Shown in pieces: positions 16,179-24,622 of a stretch of 64,000 bases of DNA. Position numbers and translations under genes: made by a program. The DNA is from Spinactinospora alkalitolerans. Its GTDB lineage: Bacteria; Actinomycetota; Actinomycetes; Streptosporangiales; Streptosporangiaceae. The number at the start of each line of letters is the position of its first letter. Position 1 is the first letter of the stretch. The notes under the pieces were generated by a model. That model did not search any database. It was not told the origin of the DNA and was given only the letters and a program-made list of their open reading frames with translations. The stretch is taken from NCBI RefSeq assembly GCF_013408795.1, contig NZ_JACCCC010000001.1:1736001-1800000 (forward strand), in the 5' to 3' direction.

Positions 16179-16964
16179 ATGCCGGAAGCCGCCGAGCCGC
16201 TGGTGCGCGGGGACGTTGACCGGGGCATCGCCACCATCACCCTGGACTCGCCGCACAACCGCAACGCGCTCTCGGCGCGGCTGCGCACCGAGCTCGCCCA
16301 GGAGCTGGCCGCGGCGGTGGCCGACGACACCGTCCGCGCCGTCGTGCTCACCGGCACCGGCCCCGTGTTCTGCGCCGGCGCGGACCTGAAGGAGATCGCG
16401 GCCGAGCGCGCCGGCCAGGATCCCGACCCCCACGCGCCCGGCATGCCCGACCTGTTCTCCGCGATCATGGACGCGCCCAAGCCGGTCGTCGCCAGGCTCA
16501 ACGGCCCGGCCCGCGCGGGCGGCATCGGGCTGGTCGCCGCCGCCGACATCGCCGTCGCGCCCGCGTCGGCGACGTTCGCGTTCACGGAGGTGCGCATCGG
16601 CGTCGTCCCTGCGATCATCTCCGTCCCGGTCTCGGCCAGGATGCACGACCGCCAGCTCAGCCGGTACTTCCTCACCGGCGAGGCGTTCGACGCCGGCGCC
16701 GCGGCAGAGGCCGGCCTGCTCACCTGCGCGGTGCCCGACGACGAGGTCGGCGCCGTCACCGAGCGGATCCTGGACGGCCTGCGCCAGTGCGCGCCGCGCG
16801 CCCTGAACCGCACCAAGGCGCTGCTCAACGAGTCCGGCTACCGGGAGCGCAAGGCCGCGTTCGCCGACATGGGCGAGTTGTCCCGGGAGTTCTTCGGCGG
16901 CGACGACGCCGCCGAAGGGCGCGCGGCCTTCTTCGAGAAGCGCCCGCCGCGCTGGGCGCTGTGA
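16179..16964 (+). CDS. Enoyl-CoA hydratase/isomerase (crotonase) family protein
   Basis: 261 residues from the ATG at 16179, which has GGAAGGGG 5 bases upstream; an in-frame ATG at 16164 would place that sequence inside the coding region. The crotonase oxyanion hole blocks are FCAGADLKEIA (about residue 68) and GPARAGGIGLVAAADIAVA (about 110). The acidic residue follows in AFTEVRIGVVPA. The C-terminal helix ends at PPRWAL. The family hydrates 2-enoyl-CoA in beta-oxidation or handles related CoA esters; the exact substrate is not evident. It stands alone and is followed by a hairpin at 16979-17000. Confidence 0.88.
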   Translation: MPEAAEPLVRGDVDRGIATITLDSPHNRNALSARLRTELAQELAAAVADDTVRAVVLTGTGPVFCAGADLKEIAAERAGQDPDPHAPGMPDLFSAIMDAPKPVVARLNGPARAGGIGLVAAADIAVAPASATFAFTEVRIGVVPAIISVPVSARMHDRQLSRYFLTGEAFDAGAAAEAGLLTCAVPDDEVGAVTERILDGLRQCAPRALNRTKALLNESGYRERKAAFADMGELSREFFGGDDAAEGRAAFFEKRPPRWAL

Positions 16965-16978
16965 CCCCCGCGCCCGCC

Positions 16979-17000
16979 GCCCGCCGCTCCGGCGGCGGGC
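16979..17000 (+). terminator. Hairpin terminator after the enoyl-CoA hydratase gene
   Basis: GCCCGCCGC (16979-16987), loop TCCG, then GCGGCGGGC (16992-17000): nine perfect pairs starting 14 bases after the stop codon. There is no T-run, as is common in GC-rich actinomycetes. Confidence 0.55.
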
Positions 17001-17037
17001 GTGGCGCCGACGGAGCGCACCCAGCACAATGGGGGGC

Positions 17038-17691
17038 GTGACTTACTCCGGAGATACGCGGGTCGGCGGACCCGCCGACGTGCGCGAACTGCCCGAGTTG
17101 ACCATCAGCAAGCTCGCGGTGGGCCCGATGGACAACAACACCTACCTGCTGCGCTGCAACCGCACCGGTGAGGCGACGCTGATCGACGCGGCCAACGAGG
17201 CCGACCGGATTCTGGATCTCATCGGCGACACCGGCCTGGCCCAGGTGATCACCACCCACCGGCACCAGGACCACTGGCAGGCGCTGGCCGAGGTGGTCGG
17301 CGCCACGAACGCCCGCACCGTCGCCCACCCGGACGACAGCGACGCGCTGCCGGTCTCGGTGGACGTCCCGGTCGGGCACGGCGCGACGATCCCGGTCGGG
17401 GGGTGCGCGCTTGAGGTCGTCCACCTGCGCGGCCACACGCCCGGCTCGATCGCGCTGCGCTACGACGAACCGGGCGGCCGCACCCATCTGTTCACCGGTG
17501 ACAGCCTGTTCCCCGGCGGCGTCGGCAAGACCGGGAGCGACGCCGACTTCCGGTCGCTGCTGGCCGACGTGGAGGAGCGGGTCTTCGCCGAGATGGCCGA
17601 CGACACCTGGGTCTACCCCGGCCACGGCAAGGACACCACGCTGGGCGCCGAGCGCCCGCAGCTGCCCGAGTGGCGCGAACGGGGCTGGTAG
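17038..17691 (+). CDS. Metallo-beta-lactamase-fold hydrolase (glyoxalase II-like)
   Basis: 217 residues from GTG 17038, which puts the conserved start TYSGDTRVGGPADVREL at the N-terminus; an ATG at 17029 is possible but leaves no ribosome binding site. The motif THRHQDHW (H-x-H-x-D-H variant) binds two metals. The remaining ligands are in LRGHTPGSIALRY and FTGDSLFPGGVGKT, and the final His in VYPGHGKDT. The family hydrolyses thioesters such as S-lactoylglutathione; actinomycetes use mycothiol rather than glutathione, so a mycothiol or CoA thioester is a reasonable guess. Monocistronic, convergent with the DUF5709 gene. Confidence 0.86.
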   Translation: MTYSGDTRVGGPADVRELPELTISKLAVGPMDNNTYLLRCNRTGEATLIDAANEADRILDLIGDTGLAQVITTHRHQDHWQALAEVVGATNARTVAHPDDSDALPVSVDVPVGHGATIPVGGCALEVVHLRGHTPGSIALRYDEPGGRTHLFTGDSLFPGGVGKTGSDADFRSLLADVEERVFAEMADDTWVYPGHGKDTTLGAERPQLPEWRERGW

Positions 17692-17700
17692 CGACCCGCG

Positions 17701-17745
17701 GAGACGGCCGCGCGTCCTGCGGATCCCCGGGCGGGCGGCCGTCTC
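17701..17745. terminator. Long-stem hairpin between convergent genes
   Basis: GAGACGGCCGC (17701-17711) pairs perfectly with GCGGCCGTCTC (17735-17745) across a 23-base loop. It lies just past the stop of the metallo-hydrolase and before the end of the convergent DUF5709 gene, so it may stop transcription in both directions. Confidence 0.5.
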
Positions 17746-17827
17746 TACGGGCGCTCACGAGCCGACCGGGGTGGCGGGGGACCGCTCGTTCGTCATCCCC
17801 TCGTCCCGCCGGGCGGTCAACCGGCTT

Positions 17828-18235
17828 TCACGGCAGCTCCGACTCGTCCTCCTCGCGGACGGCCTGCTCCTCGGCGCTGTAGACGCCGCGGTCGAACCCC
17901 GTGTCCTCGGCGATGAGCGTGCCTTCGTGGTCCTCGCGCACCCCCTCGTCCTCGGAGACGAGGCGCTCGGAGCGGGGATCGGTCTCGGCCGCGTCCACCG
18001 GGTCGGGGGACTGCTCTTCGACGTCGGGCTGTTCCCGCGACAGCGCGGTGTCCAAGGGCTCCCCGGCCTCCCGCTCGGTGCCGGTGGTCCCGAACTCGTC
18101 CATCGCGACCGGTTCCTCCTGCGGCAGCGGACTGTCCTCGGTGCTGTCCTCCTGCGCGGGCAGGCCGACCTCCTCCCAGTCGGAGGCCTGGTCGTTGATG
18201 GGGTCGACGCGGTTCTCGGGACGGTTCTCACTCAT
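17828..18235 (-). CDS. DUF5709 family acidic protein
   Basis: 135 residues, very acidic (runs such as QPDVEEQSPDPVDAAETD), with no hydrophobic core segment. It is probably disordered and cytoplasmic. The C-terminal part RLVSEDEGVREDHEGTLIAE followed by DTGFDRGVYSAEEQAVR is the DUF5709 signature, in which an ED/DDEG element precedes G-x-SAEEAA. Function is unknown in this actinobacterial family. The ATG start has GAGTGAG-type purines upstream. It is transcribed alone on the minus strand, 71 bases from the end of the DUF2203 gene, with which it may share a transcript. Confidence 0.75.
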   Translation of the reverse strand: MSENRPENRVDPINDQASDWEEVGLPAQEDSTEDSPLPQEEPVAMDEFGTTGTEREAGEPLDTALSREQPDVEEQSPDPVDAAETDPRSERLVSEDEGVREDHEGTLIAEDTGFDRGVYSAEEQAVREEDESELP

Positions 18236-18306
18236 GTCGGCCCCCTACCACCGCATCCGCCGGGATATGCGGCCCGCCGCTCACCGAAGCGGTAAAGCCG
18301 GGCGGA

Positions 18307-18744
18307 TCAGCGCTCCCGCTCGGTGGGCGGCAGCGGGCGGCGCCCGATGAAGCCCAGATCGCTGCGGTGGTACCAGCCGAGCCCGGATTCGCCCTCCAGC
18401 CAGCACAGCCGGACCGAGACGCCGCTGAGCACCGCCGGGAAGTCGATCAGCACCGGCGCCAGGTTCTTGACCTCGATGCCGTTCTCGCCGAACCACGCCC
18501 GGATCTCGCTCAGCCGCGCCTCCTTCGCCTTGAGCTCGGCCATTCCGCCGAGCGCGGACTCGCCCACCGCGCGCAGGTCCGCGGCGAGCTCGGCCAGATC
18601 GGCCCGCACCGTCACCAGTTCGTCGACCCGCTTCCTGACCTGCGGCAGCAGCGCGTGCGCCTCGGCGACGCTGAAGACCCGCGGTTCGCCGCCGCCGGCG
18701 CCCCACGGCTGCGGACCCGGCACGACGTCATCGGTGTCACCCAT
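18307..18744 (-). CDS. DUF2203 family protein
   Basis: 145 residues. The N-terminal 25 are Gly/Pro rich. The DUF2203 domain then starts at RVFSVAEAHALLPQVRKRVDEL and continues through a helical segment to ARLSEIRAWFGENGIEVK and the strand region LVDFPA-like (LIDFPAVLSG). It ends with CWLEGESGLGWYHR and the conserved GFIGRRPL. The family is cytoplasmic and uncharacterised; the second helical part resembles proteins with LCWLxGE-x-xIxYWH motifs. The start is the ATG at 18744, directly after the weak promoter-like stretch GAATACGGTACGGATATG. It is followed by the DUF5709 gene on the same strand. Confidence 0.82.
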   Translation of the reverse strand: MGDTDDVVPGPQPWGAGGGEPRVFSVAEAHALLPQVRKRVDELVTVRADLAELAADLRAVGESALGGMAELKAKEARLSEIRAWFGENGIEVKNLAPVLIDFPAVLSGVSVRLCWLEGESGLGWYHRSDLGFIGRRPLPPTERER

Positions 18745-18806
18745 ATCCGTACCGTATTCGACCCGCCCGGGATCGTGCTCCCGGGCGGGTCCGGTGCGCC
18801 GCGCCC

Positions 18807-21410
18807 TCAGCCGGCGCCGAAGCAGACGAAACCGGAGCCGGCCAGGTGGTCGGCGACCGCCCGGCTCGCCGGTGCGCCGGAGCGCAGCGCCGCGTGCAGC
18901 CGGACCATCGCCGCCGCGGTCCCGATGTCGGGCACCGGCAGCACGCTGGCGATGACGGTCCCGCCGCCGCACGCCAGCAGGGCGGCGCCCAGGCCCAGCG
19001 GCACCCCGGTGGGGGAGGGCACCGACCGCCCCACGGCGCAGGAGGACAGCACGGTCAGCGCCGGCGGCCGCGGCACCCGCTCCAGGTCGTAGGCGAACAG
19101 GGGGCCGCCGGCCAGCGAGATCCCCGACCGCATCGGGGCGTCCGCGGGGACGCCGCCGTGCGCGGTGACGTGGGCGAGATCGGCGCGCCCCAGTTCGCGC
19201 ACCAGCGCCGACGCGTGCGCCCGCGCCCCGCTGAGCACCCGTGCGCCGGGGCGTTCCCGCCGCAACGCCTCGATCTCCGCCTCGGCTCCGGGGAGCCCGG
19301 CCCCGGCGACGAGCAGCACGCGGGGGGTCCTGGGCAGCCTCCGCCGTCGGCAGCGCAGCCACGCCCGGCCCGAGGCGACGATGCTGACCGGACGCCCGCG
19401 CAGACCGGGCAGCAGGCCCCACGGCAGCGCCTGGGCCTCCGGGGGCGGGGCGATCACCAGGGGGCGGTCGGCGACCGCGTCGGCGACCGGCTCCACCAGC
19501 AGCCGCGCGACCAGGGCGGCGCGCTCGGCCGTGAGCGGGCCCGCGCCGGTGCCGGGGGCGGTCACGTCGCGCCGCGCCGCGTGCAGCAGCGTGTCGATCG
19601 CGTCGCCGAGCGCGGGGGCGGTCGGCAGCGGGTGCGCCCTGGCCCGGCCGTCCACCAGCGTGATGGCGACCGGCGCTCCGCGCAGCCGGGTGTAGCGGAC
19701 GAACGCGCGCCGGTCCAGTGCGGCCGCGATCCCGTGCGTCACCGGGCCGGACGAGGGCGCGCCGACCGCGGGAGCCGGGCAGCCGGGGTGCCACTGCGCC
19801 AGGCCCAGCCGGGTCTCCAGGTCGTACAGCTCCGCCCCGGCGGCCTCGTCCCCGGCCGCCGCGCGGACGTGCGCGGCGCGGTAGCGGTCCAGCAGCCGCA
19901 GCCAGCCCGCGTCGCGGCACCGGCGCGCCGCGGGGGCGGTCTCCCCGGCGCGCTCGGGCCACTCCAGCCACTCCAGGGCCTCGGTCGCGTCGCCGCAGGA
20001 CAGCGCCATCTCGGCGCCCAGCCGGGCCAGCTCCGCAACGGAGGCGCGGGCGTGCGCCGCGGTTTCCAGGTGGCCCGCGGCCGCCGGAGCACGGTCCGAT
20101 CCGGCCAGGGCGCGCCGCAGTTCCCGCCGGACGGCCGCGCGGTCGCCCGCTGCCAGCGCCCGCAGCGCGCGGGCGTGCCCGGGCCGCGGTGCGGCCAGCG
20201 TCGGCGGCCCCAGCGGCGCGGTCGCCACGGCGTCGGCCAGCAGCCGGGCGGTCCCGGCGGTGGCCGGGAGGTCCGCGGCCCACTCCGGCAGCCGCAGCGG
20301 ATCCCCGGAGCGGCCCGGCCGCGCCGGATCGTCCGCGGCGTCGACGTCCCCGCTGCCACTGGGGCCTTCGGCGGCGCCGGAGCGGGTCCCCGCGGCCCCG
20401 ACGCTCGGCGGGACCGGCCGCGGCCGCTCCCGCCGACCGGTGACGAAGCGCGCCGACCACTCGATCTGCAGCGCCAGTTCCGCCCAGACCGAGTCGGGAG
20501 CGAACGCCGCACGCACCTCCCCGGCCTGCGCCGCGGCGGCCGTCCGGTCGCCCCTGCCCAGATGCAGCTTGGCGCGGATCAGGCGGGTCGTGGCGTACTC
20601 GGCGTCGGGGCGCGCATCCCCGCCCGAACGCGGCAGCGAGCGCAGCAGCGCACCGGCCTCCCTGTGCATGCCCGCGGCCACCAGGGCGTCGGCCCGGTCC
20701 AGCCGCAGCGTGGTCCTGCGCTGCTCGGGGAGCAGTACCTCGGCCGAGTCGAAGCGGAGCACGGCCCGCGCGACGTCGCCCTCGGCGACGGCCAGGCAGC
20801 CGAGGTTCTGCAGGGTCAGCCCCCGCAGGTGGTCCAGGGCGTGCTGCTCGGTGAGCGCCAGCGCCCGCGACAGGTCCTCGGCCGACTCCGCGAACCTCCC
20901 GGCGTACATCAGCGCGAGCCCGCGGTTGCACAGCAGCCCGGGCAGCAGCCGGGCGTCGGCATCGGGCCCCATCCGGTGCATCGCGGCGTCGAAGTCGGCG
21001 AGCGCGGCCTCGAACCGGCCGAGCTGGCAGGCCGACACCCCGCGGTTGATCAGTGCGAACGCCTGCGCGGGGCGTTCGGGGCGGACCGCGTCGTCCAGCA
21101 GCGGGCCGAGCGCCCCGCCGCCTCCCCTGCGGGCCAGCAGCCCCAGCCGTGAGACGCGCGCCTGGTCCGCCGCGTCCGCCAGACCGGCCCGGTCGGCGAC
21201 CTCGGAGGCCTCGCCCAGCGTCCGGTCGGCGGCCCGCACCGCGCCCAGTTCGTACTGGGCCAGTCCCAGCAGCCGCAGCGCGATGGATCTGGTGCGGGGT
21301 TCGGACGAACGGGCGAGCAGCCGTCTCGCGTGCAGATGGGCCCGTGCGGGGTCCCGTGCGACAAGGGTGATCTGGTGGGCCGTCTCGTCTTCGGTTCGCC
21401 GAACCGTCAT
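18807..21410 (-). CDS. TPR-repeat protein with C-terminal CHAT (caspase-like) peptidase domain
   Basis: 867 residues. Residues 1 to about 300 are TPR-like helical repeats (for example ARAHLHARRLLARSSEPRTRSIALRLLG split over two helices, NRGVSACQLGRFEAALADFDAA, NRGLALMYAGRFAESAEDLS). A less ordered Arg/Pro-rich middle follows. The last 250 residues are a CHAT domain: the catalytic His is H751 in VTAHGG and the catalytic Cys is C791 in LSSCAVG, the separase/caspase dyad. CHAT proteases cleave partner proteins after an activating signal sensed by the repeats. The gene follows a small protein and a sigma factor on the same strand, 237 bases after the small protein. I infer a signalling or stress-effector unit. 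No signal peptide, so cytoplasmic. Confidence 0.87.
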   Translation of the reverse strand: MTVRRTEDETAHQITLVARDPARAHLHARRLLARSSEPRTRSIALRLLGLAQYELGAVRAADRTLGEASEVADRAGLADAADQARVSRLGLLARRGGGGALGPLLDDAVRPERPAQAFALINRGVSACQLGRFEAALADFDAAMHRMGPDADARLLPGLLCNRGLALMYAGRFAESAEDLSRALALTEQHALDHLRGLTLQNLGCLAVAEGDVARAVLRFDSAEVLLPEQRRTTLRLDRADALVAAGMHREAGALLRSLPRSGGDARPDAEYATTRLIRAKLHLGRGDRTAAAAQAGEVRAAFAPDSVWAELALQIEWSARFVTGRRERPRPVPPSVGAAGTRSGAAEGPSGSGDVDAADDPARPGRSGDPLRLPEWAADLPATAGTARLLADAVATAPLGPPTLAAPRPGHARALRALAAGDRAAVRRELRRALAGSDRAPAAAGHLETAAHARASVAELARLGAEMALSCGDATEALEWLEWPERAGETAPAARRCRDAGWLRLLDRYRAAHVRAAAGDEAAGAELYDLETRLGLAQWHPGCPAPAVGAPSSGPVTHGIAAALDRRAFVRYTRLRGAPVAITLVDGRARAHPLPTAPALGDAIDTLLHAARRDVTAPGTGAGPLTAERAALVARLLVEPVADAVADRPLVIAPPPEAQALPWGLLPGLRGRPVSIVASGRAWLRCRRRRLPRTPRVLLVAGAGLPGAEAEIEALRRERPGARVLSGARAHASALVRELGRADLAHVTAHGGVPADAPMRSGISLAGGPLFAYDLERVPRPPALTVLSSCAVGRSVPSPTGVPLGLGAALLACGGGTVIASVLPVPDIGTAAAMVRLHAALRSGAPASRAVADHLAGSGFVCFGAG

Positions 21411-21647
21411 GCACCATCGCCCTTCATCCGTTGACGAGCGTGCGGGGTGGAGCGGTCACGGGGCGACGTACGGCCATCGGCCGATGACGGTCCGCCGCCC
21501 ATCGTCTTCACGAATAACACGCGGAGCGCGTCCGCGTGGCGGCATCACCGAAAAACGCCGGCGGTTTCCACCGGGGTCGCCGAGAAGCCGGGTGGGTCCG
21601 AGCCGCCGGACCGGCCCTCGGCGGGCCCGCCACCCGCTCCCGGTCGC

Positions 21648-22133
21648 TCACACGGCGATCCAGCGCGTGGCGATCGGCGTCGCGCCGGGGCGGTGGCACA
21701 GGACGCTGATCGGCCCCCGAGGCACGTCGCGGACCACGAAGGCCCCGGCGGCGTCGACCTCCCCGCCGCAGTGACCACGGGCCCAGCGGACCTCCACCGC
21801 GCTCGCCCCGGGAGGGGCGATCTGCCCGGCGATGTCGCGCAGGTCGCCGTGGCAGGTGATCTCCAGGCTCACCGCGACGCCCGCCGCCCGGAACACCAGG
21901 AGCCGCGGGTCGGCGGCGACGTCGAGGGGACCGGCGGCCGCGCGCAGCCCCGCGGGCGGGTCCTCGGCGGAGTCGCCGTGGACATCGGCGACGAGGGCGT
22001 CGGCGCGCCGCGCGGCGTAGGCGGTGCGCGCCGCGGCCCCGACCTCCTCGGGCGGCGGTTCCAGCAGCGGATCCGGACCGCGCAGCGAGGTCACGAACCG
22101 CTCGTCGTCGGTGGGGGCGTCATCGGTGGACAT
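21648..22133 (-). CDS. Small protein of the sigma-CHAT unit, C-terminal beta-domain, function unknown
   Basis: 161 residues from the ATG at 22133; an in-frame start at 22160 would add nine basic residues (MWTRRKATR). The N-terminal half is acidic and helical (DDERFVTSLRGPDPLLEPP, ARRADALVADVHGDS). The C-terminal half looks like an all-beta carboxypeptidase-regulatory or transthyretin-like fold: LEITCHGDLRDIAGQI, VEVRWARGHCGGEVDAAGAF and VVRDVPRGPISVLCHRPG, with two or three Cys. It is placed between the sigma factor (48-base gap) and the CHAT gene. The constant position suggests it is a partner of one of them, perhaps an anti-sigma or a CHAT substrate. That is inference; no motif proves it. 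Confidence 0.72.
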   Translation of the reverse strand: MSTDDAPTDDERFVTSLRGPDPLLEPPPEEVGAAARTAYAARRADALVADVHGDSAEDPPAGLRAAAGPLDVAADPRLLVFRAAGVAVSLEITCHGDLRDIAGQIAPPGASAVEVRWARGHCGGEVDAAGAFVVRDVPRGPISVLCHRPGATPIATRWIAV

Positions 22134-22181
22134 CCTCGTCGCCTTTCTGCGGGTCCACATCGGGTCGGCGCGGTGCCCAGC

Positions 22182-22739
22182 TCACGGCCACTCGCTGAGC
22201 AGCCGGCGCAGTCGGCGGAACGCACGGCGCCTGATGCGGCCGAGCTCGCCGACCGGTACGCCGGCCAACTCGGCGACCTCGTCGGCGCCGAGCTCCGGCG
22301 CCTCCAGGCGCAGCAGCGCCACGAGCCGGTCGGGGTGGTCCAGCCGCCTCAGCGCCCCGTACACGGCCGCGGCGCCTTCGGCGGCGAGGTGGACGGCCTC
22401 GGGACTGCGGTGGTCGGGGCGGTCCAGCCCGCCGGGGTCGTACGGGTGCGTCCGCCGACGCAGCCGGACCTGCCTGCGGCACTCGTTGTGCGCGGTGACG
22501 GCCAGCCACGCGCCGACCCGGGCGGGGTCGCGCAGCCGGGTCAGGTTCTCGCTGAGGTTGCACCAGACGGTCTGGGCGACGTCCTGGCAATCGTGGAAGG
22601 AGAGCCGGTAGGAGCGGATGACCACCCACAGCCGCCCGGAGTAGCGCGCGTGCAGCTCCTCCCACGCCCGGTCGTCGCTCTCGGCCGCCCGCTTCACCAG
22701 GTCCGCGATGGAAGTCGCGTCCTGGGGCTGGTCACTCAC
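22182..22739 (-). CDS. ECF-like RNA polymerase sigma factor
   Basis: 185 residues from the GTG at 22739 (GGGGG upstream). Region 2 is recognisable: RAWEELHARYSGRLWVVIRSYRL then DCQDVAQTVWCNLSENLTRLRDPARVGAWLA, matching the DxxQxVW and ...RFDPxRxxxWL pattern of ECF factors, with ITAHNECRR-type (VTAHNECRRQVR) after it. Region 4 near the C-terminus (LGADEVAELAGVPVGELGRI then RRAFRRLRRLL) is a degenerate helix-turn-helix. No canonical anti-sigma with a zinc motif is next to it; instead the small protein and CHAT gene follow. It probably drives its own operon. The start is set by the GTG/ribosome-binding-site pair, because upstream codons encode a non-conserved extension. Confidence 0.85.
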   Translation of the reverse strand: MSDQPQDATSIADLVKRAAESDDRAWEELHARYSGRLWVVIRSYRLSFHDCQDVAQTVWCNLSENLTRLRDPARVGAWLAVTAHNECRRQVRLRRRTHPYDPGGLDRPDHRSPEAVHLAAEGAAAVYGALRRLDHPDRLVALLRLEAPELGADEVAELAGVPVGELGRIRRRAFRRLRRLLSEWP

Positions 22740-22958
22740 CCGTACCCCCAGTAAAATCACACATCCCGCCACGCCGGAGGAACACGCTAACCGTTCGGCA
22801 CGGCGGTTGCGGGGTGTCTGCCGGTTTCGGCCACCGACGGCCCTGGTGCCGGTGATACTCATGGGGCACAATAGGGCGAGGAGAATACCCAACACGGACA
22901 TCTCCTCTGTGGGTACGAGGGCGTCGGGGAAGCGCACTCGTTCGTATCAGGAGGTTCG

Positions 22959-23453
22959 GTGTCCGCACGTGGCGTCTTGTACGTCCACTCCGCGCCTGCG
23001 GCGCTGTGCCCACACGTCGAGTGGGCGGTCGCGGGCGTGGTTGGCGTACCTGTGAAACTTGACTGGGAGGCACAGCCCGCGGCCCCGGGGACCTACCGCG
23101 CCGAGCTCAACTGGCAGGGCGCGCCGGGTACCTCCGGTGCCATCGCCTCGGCCCTGAACGGCTGGCAGCGGCTGCGCCATGAGATCACGGAGGAGCCCAG
23201 CCCCGGATGTGACGGAGTGCGCTATGCCTACACTCCCACCCTCGGTGTGTTCTCGGCGGTGACGAGCGCCCTGGGCGAGGTGCTGGTGCCCGAGGCGCGG
23301 TTGCGCAACGCGATGGAGCGCGCGGCGGCGCAGGGCGTCGACCTGGCCGAGGAACTGGACCGCCTCACCGGACGGGCCTGGGACGAGGAGCTGGAGCCCT
23401 TCCGCTACGCCGGCGACGGCGCCCCCGTGCGCTGGCTGCACGCCGCGGGATGA
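22959..23453 (+). CDS. DUF3145 family protein
   Basis: 164 residues, GTG start with a perfect AGGAGG. The protein opens ARGVLYVHSAPAALCPHVEWA, the DUF3145 hallmark, followed by LDWEAQPAAPGTYRAEL and later GVRYAYTPTLGVFSAVTSALGE. The family is restricted to actinobacteria, cytoplasmic, about 165 residues and uncharacterised. The strong ribosome binding site suggests abundant expression. It is divergent from the sigma factor gene; the 219-base gap probably contains both promoters. Monocistronic, ending at a long hairpin. Confidence 0.88.
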   Translation: MSARGVLYVHSAPAALCPHVEWAVAGVVGVPVKLDWEAQPAAPGTYRAELNWQGAPGTSGAIASALNGWQRLRHEITEEPSPGCDGVRYAYTPTLGVFSAVTSALGEVLVPEARLRNAMERAAAQGVDLAEELDRLTGRAWDEELEPFRYAGDGAPVRWLHAAG

Positions 23454-23467
23454 CCCTTCTTCCCCCG

Positions 23468-23512
23468 CCGGTCCCGACGCGGTCGCAGGCGCGACCGCCG
23501 GTTCGGGACCGG
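23468..23512. terminator. Strong bidirectional hairpin between DUF3145 and DUF1707 genes
   Basis: CCGGTCCCGA (23468-23477) pairs with TCGGGACCGG (23503-23512), and inside it GCGGTCGC pairs with GCGACCGC around an AGGC loop. It starts 15 bases after the DUF3145 stop and ends 21 bases before the end of the convergent DUF1707 gene. Confidence 0.7.
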
Positions 23513-23532
23513 ACAACGCCGGGACCGGCGCC

Positions 23533-23994
23533 CTAACCGTCGTCCCTGTTCCCGCCGGTCTCGCCGCTCACCGCGTTGGCCAGCGCGAAGACGAACATGA
23601 AGCCGATCGGCCACAGCGGCCAGAACGGCAGGAGGCTTCCGGCGAGGACACTGGTGACGCCCCAGATCCCGATCATGATGACGGAGACCCCGGCCAGTCC
23701 CCGCCACGGCTCCAAGCGGTCGCGCCACGTCCTGGCCGACACGTCGGCCGCGCCGAGCCGGGCGGGGTCCATCTGGTCGGAGCCGCGCTCCACGGGGGCG
23801 GGCGGGGGGAGGTCGGCGGTGATCGGCGCGAGCTCGCCCAGCGTCTTCGCCCGCATCGCCGAATCCAGGCGCTCGCCGTACTCGGTCAGGTCCAGCCGGC
23901 CTTCCGACAGGGCGGCCGCGAGACGCTCGGCGACGGCGTCGCGGTCGGCGTCGGAGGCACGCAGCCGCTCTGGGGGAACGCGATCGTCGTCCAT
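23533..23994 (-). CDS. DUF1707 membrane protein, paralogue 1
   Basis: 153 residues. The DUF1707 domain is at the N-terminus: LRASDADRDAVAERL (residues 11-25), then AALSEGRLDLTEYGERLDSA and KTLGELAPITADLP. A linker follows, then two membrane helices (VSVIMIGIWGVTSVLAG and PLWPIGFMFVFALANAV) as in the 2TM domain often paired with DUF1707. The DUF1707 helices are thought to bind other proteins or DNA, but its role is not established. It is the last of three tandem paralogues on the minus strand (order of transcription 25229, 24534, 23994), 90 bases after paralogue 2. Confidence 0.88.
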   Translation of the reverse strand: MDDDRVPPERLRASDADRDAVAERLAAALSEGRLDLTEYGERLDSAMRAKTLGELAPITADLPPPAPVERGSDQMDPARLGAADVSARTWRDRLEPWRGLAGVSVIMIGIWGVTSVLAGSLLPFWPLWPIGFMFVFALANAVSGETGGNRDDG

Positions 23995-24084
23995 GCTCGC
24001 CTCACCTTCACGCGGAATCGTCGCAGCGGTTCGACAATGCGGCCCTTCTCGACGACCAGCCTATGCGGGCCCGGCGCCGGGCGC

Positions 24085-24534
24085 TCAGCGGCGGCTGCCC
24101 GAGCTCTCGTCCGGCCACACCGCGGCGGCGACCAGGATCGCGGCCCAGATCCCCAGCGGAACGAGCGGCCAGAACGGCAGCAGGGCCCCGCCGATGACGC
24201 TGGTGACGCCCCAGATCCCGGTCATGATGATGGCGCCGCCCAGCCACCACCGCCACTCGTCGATCCAGTCCTTCCACGGCGAGACGACCGGCAGGTGGCC
24301 CGCTTTGACGAGGTCGGCCGGTTCGGCTCCGGGCGCGGGCGGCTCGGGCAGGTCGGCGGTGATCGGCGCGAGGTCGCCCAGCACGACGGCGTGCATGGCC
24401 AGGTCCAGGCGGCGCTCGTATTCGGCGAGGTCGAGGCGGCCTTCGGTGAGAGCGATCGCGAGACGCTCGGCGACGGCGTCGCGGTCGGCGTCCGAGGCGC
24501 GCATGCGGCTCTGCGGAACGCGTTCGTCGTCCAA
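24085..24534 (-). CDS. DUF1707 membrane protein, paralogue 2
   Basis: 149 residues from the TTG at 24534, which has GGGGG six bases upstream. With this start the N-terminus aligns residue for residue with paralogue 1 (DDERVPQSRMRASDADRD against DDDRVPPERLRASDADRD). A GTG at 24552 would add six residues with no ribosome binding site. DUF1707 domain: AIALTEGRLDLAEYERRLDLA and GDLAPITADLPEPP. Two helices follow a WRWWLGG element (AIIMTGIWGVTSVIGGAL and VPLGIWAAILVAAAVW). It is the middle gene of the tandem triplet and probably arose by duplication. Confidence 0.86.
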   Translation of the reverse strand: MDDERVPQSRMRASDADRDAVAERLAIALTEGRLDLAEYERRLDLAMHAVVLGDLAPITADLPEPPAPGAEPADLVKAGHLPVVSPWKDWIDEWRWWLGGAIIMTGIWGVTSVIGGALLPFWPLVPLGIWAAILVAAAVWPDESSGSRR

Positions 24535-24622
24535 CGCCCACCCCCTACGCACCGATGATGGGAAAATTCACGATACGCCGTGGTGGGACGGGTGAAAAGG
24601 CGTCAGGGGCCGATCGAACCCC

